The notes beneath the pieces were generated by a model that saw nothing but the letters and a program-made list of their open reading frames with translations, did no database searches and was not told the DNA's origin. A stretch of DNA of 64,000 bases from assembly GCF_000744095.1 (NCBI RefSeq), contig NZ_JQLI01000008.1, forward strand, positions 1,984,001 through 2,048,000, given 5' to 3'. Positions 53,508 through 62,621 of this stretch are shown piece after piece (position 1 is the stretch's first letter; the number at the start of each line of letters is the position of its first letter). Made by a program: the position numbers and the translations under genes. The stretch comes from Cupriavidus necator A5-1. Lineage in GTDB: Bacteria > Pseudomonadota > Gammaproteobacteria > Burkholderiales > Burkholderiaceae.

Positions 53508-53555
53508 CCGATCTGGCTACACACCTGTCGTGTTGTGGCAGCATAGCCAGATCGG
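53508..53555. terminator. Long hairpin between convergent BKACE and acetoacetyl-CoA synthetase genes
   Basis: 12-bp perfect arms CCGATCTGGCTA (53508-53519) and TAGCCAGATCGG (53544-53555) around 24 bases, within the 116 bases between the two stops. There is no U tract, so it may serve both genes as a folded 3-prime end rather than a strict intrinsic terminator. Confidence 0.5.
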
Positions 53556-53563
53556 CTTGGGGC

Positions 53564-55585
53564 TCAGGAAGGATCGCACCTCTCCCTCAGTCCAAGCGGA
53601 GCGTTCTCGAGCGTCTTCGCGTACTCGATAAAGAAGTCCAGGCTGCGCGGATTTTGCATGGTGTCCGGGTTGGCGACCTTGGTTGGATCGGCACCCAGTA
53701 GCAGCTTGCGCACGGGGACTTCCATTTTCTTCCCGCTGAGGGTTCTCGGAATCTCGCTTACCTGGACAAGCGCGTCCGGCACATGCCGGCCCGAAGCCGT
53801 GGTGCGGATCTGCTGCCTGAGGCGTTCGCTCAGCGCGTCGTCAAGTTCAACCCCGGGCTGCAAAACCACGAACAGAGGCATGAAGGAAGGTCGCCCAAGG
53901 TACTCCAGATCGATCACGAGGCTGTCGCGCACCTCATCCAGCGCTTCGACCACGCGGTAGATTTCAGCGGTCCCGATACGGATGCCGAAGCGATTGATGG
54001 TGCTGTCCGAGCGGCCGTAAATGACCGAACTGCCGTAGGAAGTGAAGCGGATCCAATCGCCTTGGCGCCACACATTCGGGTACATGTCGAAGTAACTATC
54101 GCGATAACGGCTTCCGTCGGGGTCGTTCCAGAAATAGAGCGGCATGGAAGGCATCGGCTGGGTGATCACGAGTTCGCCCACCTCATCGACGACCGCTTGT
54201 CCCGCCTCATTGAATGCATAGGCCGCGACGCCCAACTCAGGGCACTGGATTTCACCCGCGTGCACCGGCAGCGTCGGGGCACATCCAACGAAGCAGGAAG
54301 CGACGTCGGTACCGCCACTGACCGATGCGAGCCAGACGTCGGGCTTCACGTCCCGATAGATCCACTCAAACGCGTCGATCGGCAACGGCGATCCGGTCGA
54401 AAGGATGGTGCGCAACTTCTTGAGCGGTGCAAAGTCTCGTGGCCGCAAGCCGTTTTTTTTATGACCGAGGAGTACCGCTGCACCCGTGCCAAATACGGCC
54501 ACCTCTTGCTCGTCCATGAAACGCCATAACGTGTTGTCATCTGGCCAGGACGGGTGTCCGTCATAGAGCACGATCGAGGCGCCGGTGACCAGGGCGCCTA
54601 CCAGCAAGTTCCAGACGGTCCAGCCCGTACTCCCCAAAAAAAGCAAACGGTCACCAGGCCGGAGGTCGTTTTGCAGACCCATTTCCTTCAGATGCGTCAG
54701 CAGAATGCCGCCGTGTCCATGCACCATTGCCTTTGGCAACCCGGTGGTTCCCGACGAGTACAAGATCCACAGTGGGTGGCTGAAAGAAAGACGCTCATAA
54801 CGAGGAGCGGCCTCGGTGGCAACAACGGACGCCCAGTGCGCGTGGTCGCGCCAGCCGACTGCCCGCTCGTGCCCGAGCGGACCTGGCACCTGCACGACAT
54901 GCTCGACACTGGACAACTCGGTCAACAACTCGTCTACCACCTTGGATCTGTCGTGCTGCTTGCCGTTGTAGCTATAGCTGTCGATGGCGACGAGCACCTT
55001 GGGCTCGATCTGGCGCAGGCGGTCCAGCACCACCGAAGCGCCCATGTCCGGCGCACAACTCGACCAGACCGCACCGATACTGGCGCAGGCCAGGAAGGCG
55101 ATCAGGGTTTCGGGACGGTTCGGCATGTAGCTTGCGACCCGGTCACCGGGTCGGACACCCCAACCGCGCAAGGTGGCTGCCAGTGCGGCGGTCGATCGCT
55201 CCAGTTCCGCCCACGATATGCGTTGCAATGGCACGTCTTCACTGCGGGCGATGACCGCCGGCTGTTCCGGTGTGGCATTACGGAAGACATGCTCGGCAAG
55301 GTTCAGGCGGGCATTGGGGAACCAGTCCGCCCCCGGCATGGTGCGGGAGCCCAACGCCGGCTCGCGGCTCCCGTCGGCCTGTACATCGAAGAAGCTCCAG
55401 ATCGATTGCCAGAACCGCTCGATGTCCTCGATCGACCAGCGCCACAAGTCGGCGTAATCGCGGCTGATGAACCCTTGTTCCTGTGCGAGCCAGCGCTGGT
55501 ACTGCACGAGACGGCTCGACTGCAATTGTTCCGGGCCAGGCGTCCAGAGGACTTCGGTCGATCGGGTAGGTGTGTCGTTCTGCAT
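53564..55585 (-). CDS. aacS: Acetoacetyl-CoA synthetase
   Basis: 673 residues, the length and motifs of AacS: ILYSSGTTGLPKAMVHGHGG, VSGGTDVASCFVG, WRQGDWIRFTSYGSSVIYGRSDSTINRFGIRIGTAEIYRV and C-terminal lysine in LSGKKMEVPVRKLLLG. Converts acetoacetate, ATP and CoA to acetoacetyl-CoA in the cytoplasm. The start is the Met at 55585. It faces the acetoacetate-forming BKACE gene and follows a Bug receptor gene by 118 bases. Confidence 0.93.
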   Translation of the reverse strand: MQNDTPTRSTEVLWTPGPEQLQSSRLVQYQRWLAQEQGFISRDYADLWRWSIEDIERFWQSIWSFFDVQADGSREPALGSRTMPGADWFPNARLNLAEHVFRNATPEQPAVIARSEDVPLQRISWAELERSTAALAATLRGWGVRPGDRVASYMPNRPETLIAFLACASIGAVWSSCAPDMGASVVLDRLRQIEPKVLVAIDSYSYNGKQHDRSKVVDELLTELSSVEHVVQVPGPLGHERAVGWRDHAHWASVVATEAAPRYERLSFSHPLWILYSSGTTGLPKAMVHGHGGILLTHLKEMGLQNDLRPGDRLLFLGSTGWTVWNLLVGALVTGASIVLYDGHPSWPDDNTLWRFMDEQEVAVFGTGAAVLLGHKKNGLRPRDFAPLKKLRTILSTGSPLPIDAFEWIYRDVKPDVWLASVSGGTDVASCFVGCAPTLPVHAGEIQCPELGVAAYAFNEAGQAVVDEVGELVITQPMPSMPLYFWNDPDGSRYRDSYFDMYPNVWRQGDWIRFTSYGSSVIYGRSDSTINRFGIRIGTAEIYRVVEALDEVRDSLVIDLEYLGRPSFMPLFVVLQPGVELDDALSERLRQQIRTTASGRHVPDALVQVSEIPRTLSGKKMEVPVRKLLLGADPTKVANPDTMQNPRSLDFFIEYAKTLENAPLGLRERCDPS

Positions 55586-55703
55586 GGCGGGTGGCAAATG
55601 GAGGTTTGGATTTGAGGCGGCCTGTTTCGCGTTACCGTGCCGTTGCGACCATCAGGCTCGACAAGGACAACGTTTCGACGACGGTGCTTGTGCTGCGGGC
55701 TGG

Positions 55704-56747
55704 TCAGTCCACGGCGATCTTCTGGCTCCTGATCAGTGTCGTCAGCAAGCGTCCTTCTTCGCTGAGGAGCTTGCGGAAGGCGGCCTGGTCCAGCGCAGCC
55801 GGCTCCGCGCCGAGGTCGGCAAAGCGCTGCCTGAGCGCCGGTCGCGCCAGCACCTTTGCCAACTCGCGGTTGAGCCGGGTGAGGATCTCCGGCGGCGTGC
55901 CGTTCGGCGCCCACACGCCGAACCAGATGTCGAGCTCGGCCCCCTGGATGCCTTGTTCGGCCAGTGTCGGCACTTCCGGGAAGAAGGGCGAGCGCTTCGC
56001 ACTGGCCACGCCCAGCAGCTTCACCTTGCCCGCGCGGATGTGCTGGAAAGCGATGCCGGGGTCGAAGACGAAGTCGGCCTGGCTGGCCATCACGTCCTGA
56101 AGGGCCGGGGCCGAGCCGCGATAGGGAATGTGGGTGGCGAAGATGCCGGTGCGCATCTTGAAGAGCTCAGCCGCCAGGTGCGGAGGCGTGCCCGCGCCCG
56201 ACGAGGCGTAGGACAGCTTGCCCGGGTTGGCTTTGGCGAAGTCCACCAGTTCCTTGGCATTCTTGACCGTGATGCCCGGCCTGGCCACGACGTACATCGC
56301 GGTAACGCCGATGCTGCCCACCGGCGTCAGGTCCCTGGCCGGGTGGAAGTTAGCCTTGAAAAGCGACGGGTTGGCGGTCTCGACCGAGGTTGGCGCCACC
56401 ATCAGGGTGTAGCCGTCGGGCGCGGCCCTGACCACCTCGCTGCCAGCCATGTTGCCGCTGGCGCCGGGTCTGTTGTCGACGATGACGGTCGTGCCCAGGG
56501 CCTCGGACAGGCTTTGCGCGACGACCCGGGCCATCACGTCGGTGCCGCCGCCGGGGGCGAAACCGACGACCAGGCGCACCGGCTTGGCCGGCCAGGGGGC
56601 CGGCTGCGCCCGCAAGGGGCCGCTCACGGCCGAAAGGGTCAGGATGGCGGCCGCGCCGGCAAGGGTGTGGCGCAACGCGCGCCAGGTTGCTGTGCCGATG
56701 CTGCGACCGGTCACGACCTTTGCCTTGTTGTGTAAGTTACGCATCAT
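55704..56747 (-). CDS. Bug-family periplasmic solute receptor
   Basis: 347 residues from the ATG at 56747 (a second ATG follows at 56744). Long basic lead, hydrophobic HTLAGAAAILTLSAV ending near LRAQ, then KPVRLVVGFAPGGGTDVMARVVAQSLSEALG, VIVDNRPGASGNMAGSEVVRAAPDGY. An extension to 56870 is possible but lacks signal-peptide character. It heads a leftward pair with aacS. Confidence 0.9.
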   Translation of the reverse strand: MMRNLHNKAKVVTGRSIGTATWRALRHTLAGAAAILTLSAVSGPLRAQPAPWPAKPVRLVVGFAPGGGTDVMARVVAQSLSEALGTTVIVDNRPGASGNMAGSEVVRAAPDGYTLMVAPTSVETANPSLFKANFHPARDLTPVGSIGVTAMYVVARPGITVKNAKELVDFAKANPGKLSYASSGAGTPPHLAAELFKMRTGIFATHIPYRGSAPALQDVMASQADFVFDPGIAFQHIRAGKVKLLGVASAKRSPFFPEVPTLAEQGIQGAELDIWFGVWAPNGTPPEILTRLNRELAKVLARPALRQRFADLGAEPAALDQAAFRKLLSEEGRLLTTLIRSQKIAVD

Positions 56748-57273
56748 ATTTCCATTTTCCACGTTCTCAACTCTTTGTAAGTAGCGGCGTGTCATCGCAT
56801 CAACTTGATTAATGCGTAAATATATTGACGTAATGTAGGGCGCGGAGGTTGCGCGCGCAAGCTTGCGCATGCCGAAAAATGGAGGTGGAAAACCCTAGGT
56901 TGGCTAGCGGCGCGGGCGAGGACGAAACCGCACTCGGCTGTTCATGTGGCTCTGCCGACGTGCCTGCCTTTTGCAGGGCGTCGGCGGCCGGGTCGTGCAG
57001 GAGGAAGACCGGAGGACCCGCCGCCGAAGCGTCGAAAGGGGACGAAGATTGCGCCACGCAATTCCGCCTTCATCGAGGCAAGCGCTTTGGCATGCAGAAA
57101 CAGATCCTCGAAGCTGCCGAAGCTGGCGTGGCGTAGCCAGTTCACCCGACCGAGGCGTTGATGAATCGGGAAGTCAGGATCGGCAGGGGGACGACGATGA
57201 GCATTTCACGAAATCAGCAATACTTCTTGTGCGGTGAAAGTCGTCAGGGAGTCGCGCGGCCACGTCGCTTCGT
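56748..57273. other. Gene-poor stretch with a 14-bp palindrome
   Basis: About 526 bases with no gene I can support. The palindrome GCGCAAGCTTGCGC (56855-56868) is perfect and lies about 110 bases upstream of the receptor start, so it could be its operator. Several short overlapping open readings between 56850 and 57160 on both strands match nothing I know and may be remnants. Confidence 0.4.
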
Positions 57274-57606
57274 CTATTCGCCGTCGTTCAAGCGGGAATC
57301 GTCGCTTTGTGTTTCAGTTTGCCGGCCATCCATTTGCAGGATGTTAAGGTGGGACAGATAGGCTTCGAGTTCCTCTCGTCCTTCGTCAGTGATGCAGTAG
57401 ACTCGCCCACTGCCCTCCACGAGCTGGGCGGTGATGGCACGCGCCAGCATGAGGCTACGCAGGATGGGGCGCAATGATCGAATGTTTTCATCAAGGCCCC
57501 GCTCGCGCAGGCGATCCACCAACGTCATGACGGTCGCCGGGCTGGCCTGGACGATTCTGAGAATATACAAGCGCGACAGGACACGCTTGAGCGTCGGGGG
57601 TTTCAT
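57274..57606 (-). CDS. PadR-like winged-helix protein
   Basis: 110 residues from the ATG at 57606. Helices and wing resemble PadR/MarR-like domains: LSRLYILRIVQASPATVMTLVDRLRERGLDENIRSLRPILRSLMLARAI, then GRVYCITDEGREELEAYLSHLN. The start could be 57630. The tail is short and acidic with no second domain. It lies downstream of TctA behind two hairpins, so it is probably a separate unit that may regulate a neighbour. Confidence 0.7.
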   Translation of the reverse strand: MKPPTLKRVLSRLYILRIVQASPATVMTLVDRLRERGLDENIRSLRPILRSLMLARAITAQLVEGSGRVYCITDEGREELEAYLSHLNILQMDGRQTETQSDDSRLNDGE

Positions 57607-57734
57607 GCAGTGTTTGAGACCCTCCCGCATTGGCCGGACAGATGACGGGCTGCCCGCATATGCCGTTCCGGTTCGGTCTCGATCCGCACCCTCCAGTTGC
57701 CGGGAGACTTGCCGGGACCGAACGCTATCGTTCA

Positions 57735-57795
57735 GAGAAAAGGGGCCGCGGCCCCAAGAAAGCATCTTGTGCCGGCTGGGGGAAAACCGGCACAA
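57735..57795 (-). terminator. Tandem hairpins ending the tctBA transcript
   Basis: Reading leftward after the tctA stop: TTGTGCCGG/CCGGCACAA (57787-57795 with 57767-57775, 11-base loop), then the GC-rich palindrome GGGGCCGCGGCCCC (57742-57755) followed by TTTTCTC. The second is a good intrinsic terminator. Confidence 0.8.
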
Positions 57796-57802
57796 CAGAG
57801 CG

Positions 57803-59305
57803 CTATTCCTCCTGAAACGCCTCCTCGCGCTTGGACTTGATCGTCGGCATCGCCACGACCAGCACCAGCACCGCGGCGGCGATCAGCAGTCCGAGCGACA
57901 GCGGGCGCGTCACGAACACGCTGAAGTCACCACGCGAGAGCAGCAGCGAGCGGCGGAAGTTCTCTTCCATCATTGGCCCCAGCACGAAACCCAGCAGCAG
58001 CGGCGCAGGTTCGCAGCGCAGCTTGATGAACAGGTAGCCGATCACGCCGAAGGCCGCGGTCTGGAACACGTCGAAGGTGGTGTTCTGGACCGAGTACACG
58101 CCGATGCAGCAGAACACCAGGATGGCCGGGTACAGGTAACGGTAGGGCACCTTCAGCAGCTTCACCCAGATACCGATTAGCGGAAGGTTGAGCACGATCA
58201 GCATCAGGTTGCCGATCCACATCGAGGCGATCAGGCCCCAGAACAACGCCGGGTTGCTGGTCATCACCTGCGGGCCGGGCTGGATATTGTGGATGGTCAT
58301 CGCACCGACCATCAGCGCCATCACCGCATTGGGCGGGATGCCCAGCGTCAGCAGCGGGATGAACGAAGTCTGCGCCGCGGCGTTGTTGGCCGATTCCGGA
58401 CCCGCCACGCCTTCGATGGCACCCTTGCCGAACTCATGCGCGTACTTGGAGGTTTTCTTTTCCAGCGAGTAGGCTGCGAACGAAGCCAGCGCCGCACCAC
58501 CGCCCGGCAGGATGCCCAGCGCCGAACCCAGCAGAGTGCCACGCAGCACGGCGGGGATCATGCGCTTGAAGTCGGCCTTGGTCGGGAACAGGTTGGTGAT
58601 GTGGTCGGTGAAGGTCTCGCGGTGTTCCTTCTGCTCCAGGTTGGCGATGATTTCAGCAAAGCCGAACACACCCATTGCCACCGAGACGAAGTTCAGGCCG
58701 TCGGTCAGTTCCGGCACGTCGAACGAGAAGCGGGCGGCGCCCGAGTTCACGTCGGTACCCACCAGGCCCAGCAGCAGGCCCAGCACGATCATGGCGATCG
58801 CCTTGACCAGCGAACCCGAAGCCAGCACCACGGCGCCGATCAGGCCCAGCACCATCAGCGAGAAGTACTCGGCGGGGCCGAACTTGAACGCCAGTTCCGA
58901 CAGCGGCGCGGCAAACGCGGCGAGGATCAGGGTGGCCACGCAGCCGGCGAAGAACGAGCCCAGGCCCGCTGTCGCCAGCGCCACCCCCGCTCGCCCTCGT
59001 CTTGCCATCTGGTAGCCATCGATGGTTGTCACCACCGAGGACGATTCACCAGGCAGGTTCACCAGGATGGCGGTGGTGGAGCCGCCGTACTGGGCGCCGT
59101 AGTAGATACCGGCCAGCATGATCAGCGCGGCCACCGGCGGCAGCGTGTAGGTCACCGGCAGCAGCATGGCGATGGTGGCCAGCGGCCCCAGGCCCGGCAG
59201 TACGCCGATGAGCGTACCCAGCACGCAGCCCAGGAAGGCATAAAAGAGGTTCTGGAAGGTCAGGGCGGTGGAGAAGCCCAGACCCAGGTTGGCGAGTAGT
59301 TCCAT
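57803..59305 (-). CDS. tctA: Tripartite tricarboxylate transporter large membrane subunit
   Basis: 500 residues, about 11 helices. Family signature GLGPLATIAMLLPVTYTLPPVAALIMLAGIYYGAQYGGSTTAILVNLPGESSSVVTTIDGYQMARRG and the mirrored half GGGAALASFAAY. It uses a sodium or proton gradient to import carboxylates given up by a Bug/TctC receptor. It follows tctB by 13 bases, and no receptor gene is adjacent. Confidence 0.95.
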   Translation of the reverse strand: MELLANLGLGFSTALTFQNLFYAFLGCVLGTLIGVLPGLGPLATIAMLLPVTYTLPPVAALIMLAGIYYGAQYGGSTTAILVNLPGESSSVVTTIDGYQMARRGRAGVALATAGLGSFFAGCVATLILAAFAAPLSELAFKFGPAEYFSLMVLGLIGAVVLASGSLVKAIAMIVLGLLLGLVGTDVNSGAARFSFDVPELTDGLNFVSVAMGVFGFAEIIANLEQKEHRETFTDHITNLFPTKADFKRMIPAVLRGTLLGSALGILPGGGAALASFAAYSLEKKTSKYAHEFGKGAIEGVAGPESANNAAAQTSFIPLLTLGIPPNAVMALMVGAMTIHNIQPGPQVMTSNPALFWGLIASMWIGNLMLIVLNLPLIGIWVKLLKVPYRYLYPAILVFCCIGVYSVQNTTFDVFQTAAFGVIGYLFIKLRCEPAPLLLGFVLGPMMEENFRRSLLLSRGDFSVFVTRPLSLGLLIAAAVLVLVVAMPTIKSKREEAFQEE

Positions 59306-59318
59306 GTTGGCGGGCTCC

Positions 59319-59783
59319 TTAGCTTGCTAGGAAAGCCGGCCACACCGGCATCTGCAGGTTGATGCCGTACACGAACGCGCCCAGGCTGATCAGCACCAGG
59401 ATGATCGAGTTCAGGATCGCGCCCTTCCAGCTGAACTCGTGGCTGGCCATCGACGACACCAGCACCAGCACCAGCACCGACAGCACCATGCCCAGCGGCT
59501 TGAGCAGCAGGCCGAACAGCACCACCGAACCGAGGATCCACAGCAGTGTCTTGATGTCCCAGCGGGCCAGGCTGTCTTGTTCCATCCTGGACGACAGCGA
59601 ACCCCACAGCACCAGCACGCCCAGCAGGGCGAGCACGATGCCCAGCCAGAACGGGAAATACCCCGGTCCCATTTTTGCGGCGGTTCCCATGGAGTAGCCG
59701 CGTGCAACCCAGGAAAAGCCGAATCCGACCAGGATAAACAGCAGGCCGGAGGCGAAGTCCTTTTGGCTTCGTATGTGAAACAT
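59319..59783 (-). CDS. tctB: Tripartite tricarboxylate transporter small membrane subunit
   Basis: 154 residues with four helices (FASGLLFILVGFGFSWVARG, FPFWLGIVLALLGVLVLWGSL, LLWILGSVVLFGLLLKPLGMVLSVLVLVLV and a C-terminal helix), as in TctB. A strong AAGAGGAGAATC site precedes the ATG. The palindrome GATAATTATC (59796-59805) lies just upstream and may be a -10 element or operator. Confidence 0.92.
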   Translation of the reverse strand: MFHIRSQKDFASGLLFILVGFGFSWVARGYSMGTAAKMGPGYFPFWLGIVLALLGVLVLWGSLSSRMEQDSLARWDIKTLLWILGSVVLFGLLLKPLGMVLSVLVLVLVSSMASHEFSWKGAILNSIILVLISLGAFVYGINLQMPVWPAFLAS

Positions 59784-60241
59784 GATTCTCCTCTTGATAA
59801 TTATCGTGCTCCAGCGCTGCCCCCGGCGTGCCGGCCGCTACTACGGGCGGACGCATTGGAACGTCCAACGGTAGAAAGCTGAACTTTCAACCACCTTTCA
59901 TTTGTATGGTCTTGCGGGTATTCACCGAGTGAAGTGCCACCGGGGAGCCAGGTTGCCCCGGATGAGTGCCACCTGTTCGATTTGGTGTACTAGATGCGAA
60001 GCGGCCCTGCCGTGGCCGGGGAGCCGATCAAGAGCAACACCATGACTTGGCGGCTTGGGTGGCCGCCTACTGCCGGAAACGGTGGCTACCCCATCCTCTA
60101 CGTGCAGGGGTAATCGCCTTCGTCGATGGTCGCGGTGAGCCATCCGGCCATCGGGCCTGACTCGAGGGACAGGTCGCCAATGACGCTGGCCAGTCCGGCG
60201 AAGCCCCCGGCCGTCACCAGCGGCCGCAACTCACTGGCAGA
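59784..60241. other. Gene-poor stretch between tctB and the cytochrome gene
   Basis: 458 bases holding the tctB upstream region and no gene I can support. Short readings on both strands between 59920 and 60160 end in ordinary-looking coding sequence but match no family I recognise; a decayed gene or mobile-element scrap is possible. A hairpin CGGCCG (60208-60213) with CGGCCG (60221-60226) lies just past the leftward cytochrome stop. Confidence 0.35.
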
Positions 60242-60868
60242 TCAATTCAGGCCGGTAATGTAGTTGGCGAGATTCCTGATATCGTCATCACTCAGATTGC
60301 GCGATACGCTGGTCATATTCCCCGCGTCATTCGTACGACGCCTCGCCCGGAAATCCTCAAGCTGTTTGACGATATACGCGTAGTGCTGCCCGGCTACCCG
60401 CGGCATTTCGTTCTGCCCGGCAAATCCGCCGAGGTGGCACATGGTGCAGAGCACTTCCTGCGACTTGCTGCGTCCGGCCGCGACACGCGCTGCATCGACC
60501 TTGTAGGTCGATGCCATCGGCTTCTGCGCGGCAAAGTAATCGGACAGGTCCAGCATGTCCTCTTTTGACAACGGCGTGGCCATCGGCGACATGGCGGGGT
60601 CGCTGCGCCGTCCTTCCTTGAAGTCACGTAACTGCAGGTAGAGGTAGCGCGCAGTCTGTCCCGCCAGTTGCGGATGTGCAGGATTGGTGGAATTGCCCTG
60701 CGGACCGTGACAGGCAACGCATACCTGTGCCTTGGCTTGCCCGGCGGCCGCATCGGCGCGGGCATTGCCGCTTGCGGCCAACAGGGCCAGCAGGGCAGTT
60801 ACAACGGCGGGCACCACGGCGTGCCGCGCAGAGGGATGGCGGCGCGGACGGATCGGGGTGCCCGGCAT
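60242..60868 (-). CDS. Diheme cytochrome c (c4-like)
   Basis: 208 residues: signal peptide (HAVVPAVVTALLALLAASGNARA), two c-heme motifs CVACH (50-54) and CTMCH (141-145), methionine ligands in the AMSPMATPLSKEDMLDLSDYF and GNMTSVSRNLSDDDIRNLANYI halves. The duplicated structure is that of cytochrome c4. Chosen start 60868 restores the signal peptide. It lies 22 bases below the PQQ dehydrogenase and is its likely electron acceptor. Confidence 0.9.
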   Translation of the reverse strand: MPGTPIRPRRHPSARHAVVPAVVTALLALLAASGNARADAAAGQAKAQVCVACHGPQGNSTNPAHPQLAGQTARYLYLQLRDFKEGRRSDPAMSPMATPLSKEDMLDLSDYFAAQKPMASTYKVDAARVAAGRSKSQEVLCTMCHLGGFAGQNEMPRVAGQHYAYIVKQLEDFRARRRTNDAGNMTSVSRNLSDDDIRNLANYITGLN

Positions 60869-60890
60869 GCTCGGCTCGCTGTCCCCGAAC

Positions 60891-62621
60891 CTATGGCAAC
60901 GCAAAGACAAAGATGCTGTTGCCGCGCTTGAAGTCCAGCTGGGTGTTGCCGCCGGCCGCCACGGCGATGTACTGCTTGCCGCCGACGGTGTAGGACACTG
61001 GCGGTGAATTGACGCCGGCCCCGCACTGGAACTGCCACAGCATCTTGCCGTTGGCCGCATCAAACGCCTTGAACACGCCATTGCCTTCGCCAGTGAAGAC
61101 GAGTCCGCCGGCTGTAGCCAGCACGCCACCGATCAGCGGCTGCTCGGTCTTGTAGTCCCACGCCACCTTGCCGCTATCGATATTGACCGCCGACAGCTTG
61201 CCCCATTGCTGCTCGCCCGGGATGACCTTGAAGGCGCCGCCCAGCCACAGCTTGCCGCCCGGATAGGGGACGTCTTCCACCTGGTAGGTCATCGGCTGAT
61301 GCAGGTTGGCGGCATAGGCAAGCCGCGTCTTGGGGCTGAACGCCATCGGCGACCATTCCACGCCGCCGTTTGCGCCCGGCAGCATGCGCGCGCCTTGCGG
61401 GGTGGGCAGGGCCCACATGTTCTCCTGCGGGATCATCGCCTGCGAATAGCGGATCAGGCGGCCGTCGCGGCGGTCATGCACATAGACGTGCCCGGTCTTG
61501 CCGCCGTGGATGACGCCCGGGATCATCTGGCCTTTTTCATCGCGCACGTCGACCAGGATCGCCGGGCTGGCTGCATCCAGGTCCCACACGTCATGGGCGA
61601 TATATTGCGAGTGCCACTTGTAGGCGCCGGTGTTCAGGTCGACCGCGACCAGCGAATCTGTGTACAGGTTGTCTCCGGGGCGGATCGCGCCGTACAGGTC
61701 CGGCGACGGATTGCCCACCAGGAAGATCGCCAGCTTGTTGGCACGGTCGACGGCCGGGGCCATCCACACGCCGCCACCAAGTGTCTTGTAGAAGTCGCCC
61801 CCCTTGTCGGCCAGCAACTTCTTCTCTGCGGCGATGTCGCGCTTCATGTCGCGCCCCGTAGCGTCCTTGGTGGCCCAAACACCTTCATGGCCCTTCTCGG
61901 GGATGGTGTGGAAGGTCCACAGCAGCTTGCCGTCGGTGGCGCTGTACGCCTTGACGAAGCCGCGGATGCCGTACTCGCCGCCATTGGTGCCGATCAGGAT
62001 CTTGTCGTCGACGACCACCGGCGCCATGGTCTCGGAGTAGCCCAGTTCCGGGTCCGCGATCTGTGTTTCCCACAGCAGCTTGCCGGTCTTTGCATCGAGC
62101 GCGACCAGCTTGGCGTCGAGCGTGCCCATGTAGAGACGATCGCCACTGATCGCCACGCCACGGTTGTTAGGTCCGCAGCAGAACGTGGTGATCGGTCCCA
62201 TCTTGTGCTTGTAGTGCCAGAACTCCTTGCCCGTCACCGCGTCGATGGCATAGACGTGGTTGTAGGAAGTGGTCAGGAACATGACCCCGTTGACGACGAT
62301 CGGCGCAGTCTCCATTGACTCCATCACTGCTGTCTGGAATACGAAAGCGGGCCTCAGCCTGGCGACGTTTTTCGTGTTGATCTGCGCAGCCGGGTAGTAG
62401 CGCGTCTGCACGTACGAGCCGTTGGAGTGCAGCCAGTCGTTGCCGTTGGTGCCCGCGGCATCGAGCTGAGCTTGCGTGACCGGCCGCAGTGCACCGGACA
62501 TCGGCGCACCGGGCGTAGTCGCACCGCGCTGGATTTCCTCGGCGCCGAGCGCGGCAGAAGCAGTGGAGGCAAGGAAGAGCAGGGGGAGGGCGTGCTTGGA
62601 GAGGCGAGGGAGTGAGAGCAT
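60891..62621 (-). CDS. PQQ-dependent alcohol-type dehydrogenase with Asp-x-Asp metal motif
   Basis: 576 residues: signal peptide to about ALGA, eight-bladed propeller with tryptophan-docking repeats (GKLLWETQ, GKLLWTFHT, GKMLWQFQ), the vicinal disulfide Cys148-Cys149 (FCCGPNNRGVA), metal ligands in NGGEYGIRG and GNPSPDLYG, and catalytic WDLD (D347, D349). An Asp two residues after the catalytic Asp marks lanthanide-using PQQ dehydrogenases. It acts in the periplasm. AAGGAGC precedes the ATG at 62621. No heme domain; the cytochrome gene follows. Confidence 0.9.
   Translation of the reverse strand: MLSLPRLSKHALPLLFLASTASAALGAEEIQRGATTPGAPMSGALRPVTQAQLDAAGTNGNDWLHSNGSYVQTRYYPAAQINTKNVARLRPAFVFQTAVMESMETAPIVVNGVMFLTTSYNHVYAIDAVTGKEFWHYKHKMGPITTFCCGPNNRGVAISGDRLYMGTLDAKLVALDAKTGKLLWETQIADPELGYSETMAPVVVDDKILIGTNGGEYGIRGFVKAYSATDGKLLWTFHTIPEKGHEGVWATKDATGRDMKRDIAAEKKLLADKGGDFYKTLGGGVWMAPAVDRANKLAIFLVGNPSPDLYGAIRPGDNLYTDSLVAVDLNTGAYKWHSQYIAHDVWDLDAASPAILVDVRDEKGQMIPGVIHGGKTGHVYVHDRRDGRLIRYSQAMIPQENMWALPTPQGARMLPGANGGVEWSPMAFSPKTRLAYAANLHQPMTYQVEDVPYPGGKLWLGGAFKVIPGEQQWGKLSAVNIDSGKVAWDYKTEQPLIGGVLATAGGLVFTGEGNGVFKAFDAANGKMLWQFQCGAGVNSPPVSYTVGGKQYIAVAAGGNTQLDFKRGNSIFVFALP

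Noticed and set aside
59922..60160. Insertion-sequence remnant between tctB and the cytochrome gene
   Set aside because: The sequence hints at decayed coding DNA, but I see no terminal inverted repeats, target duplication or transposase motif, so I did not call a mobile element.
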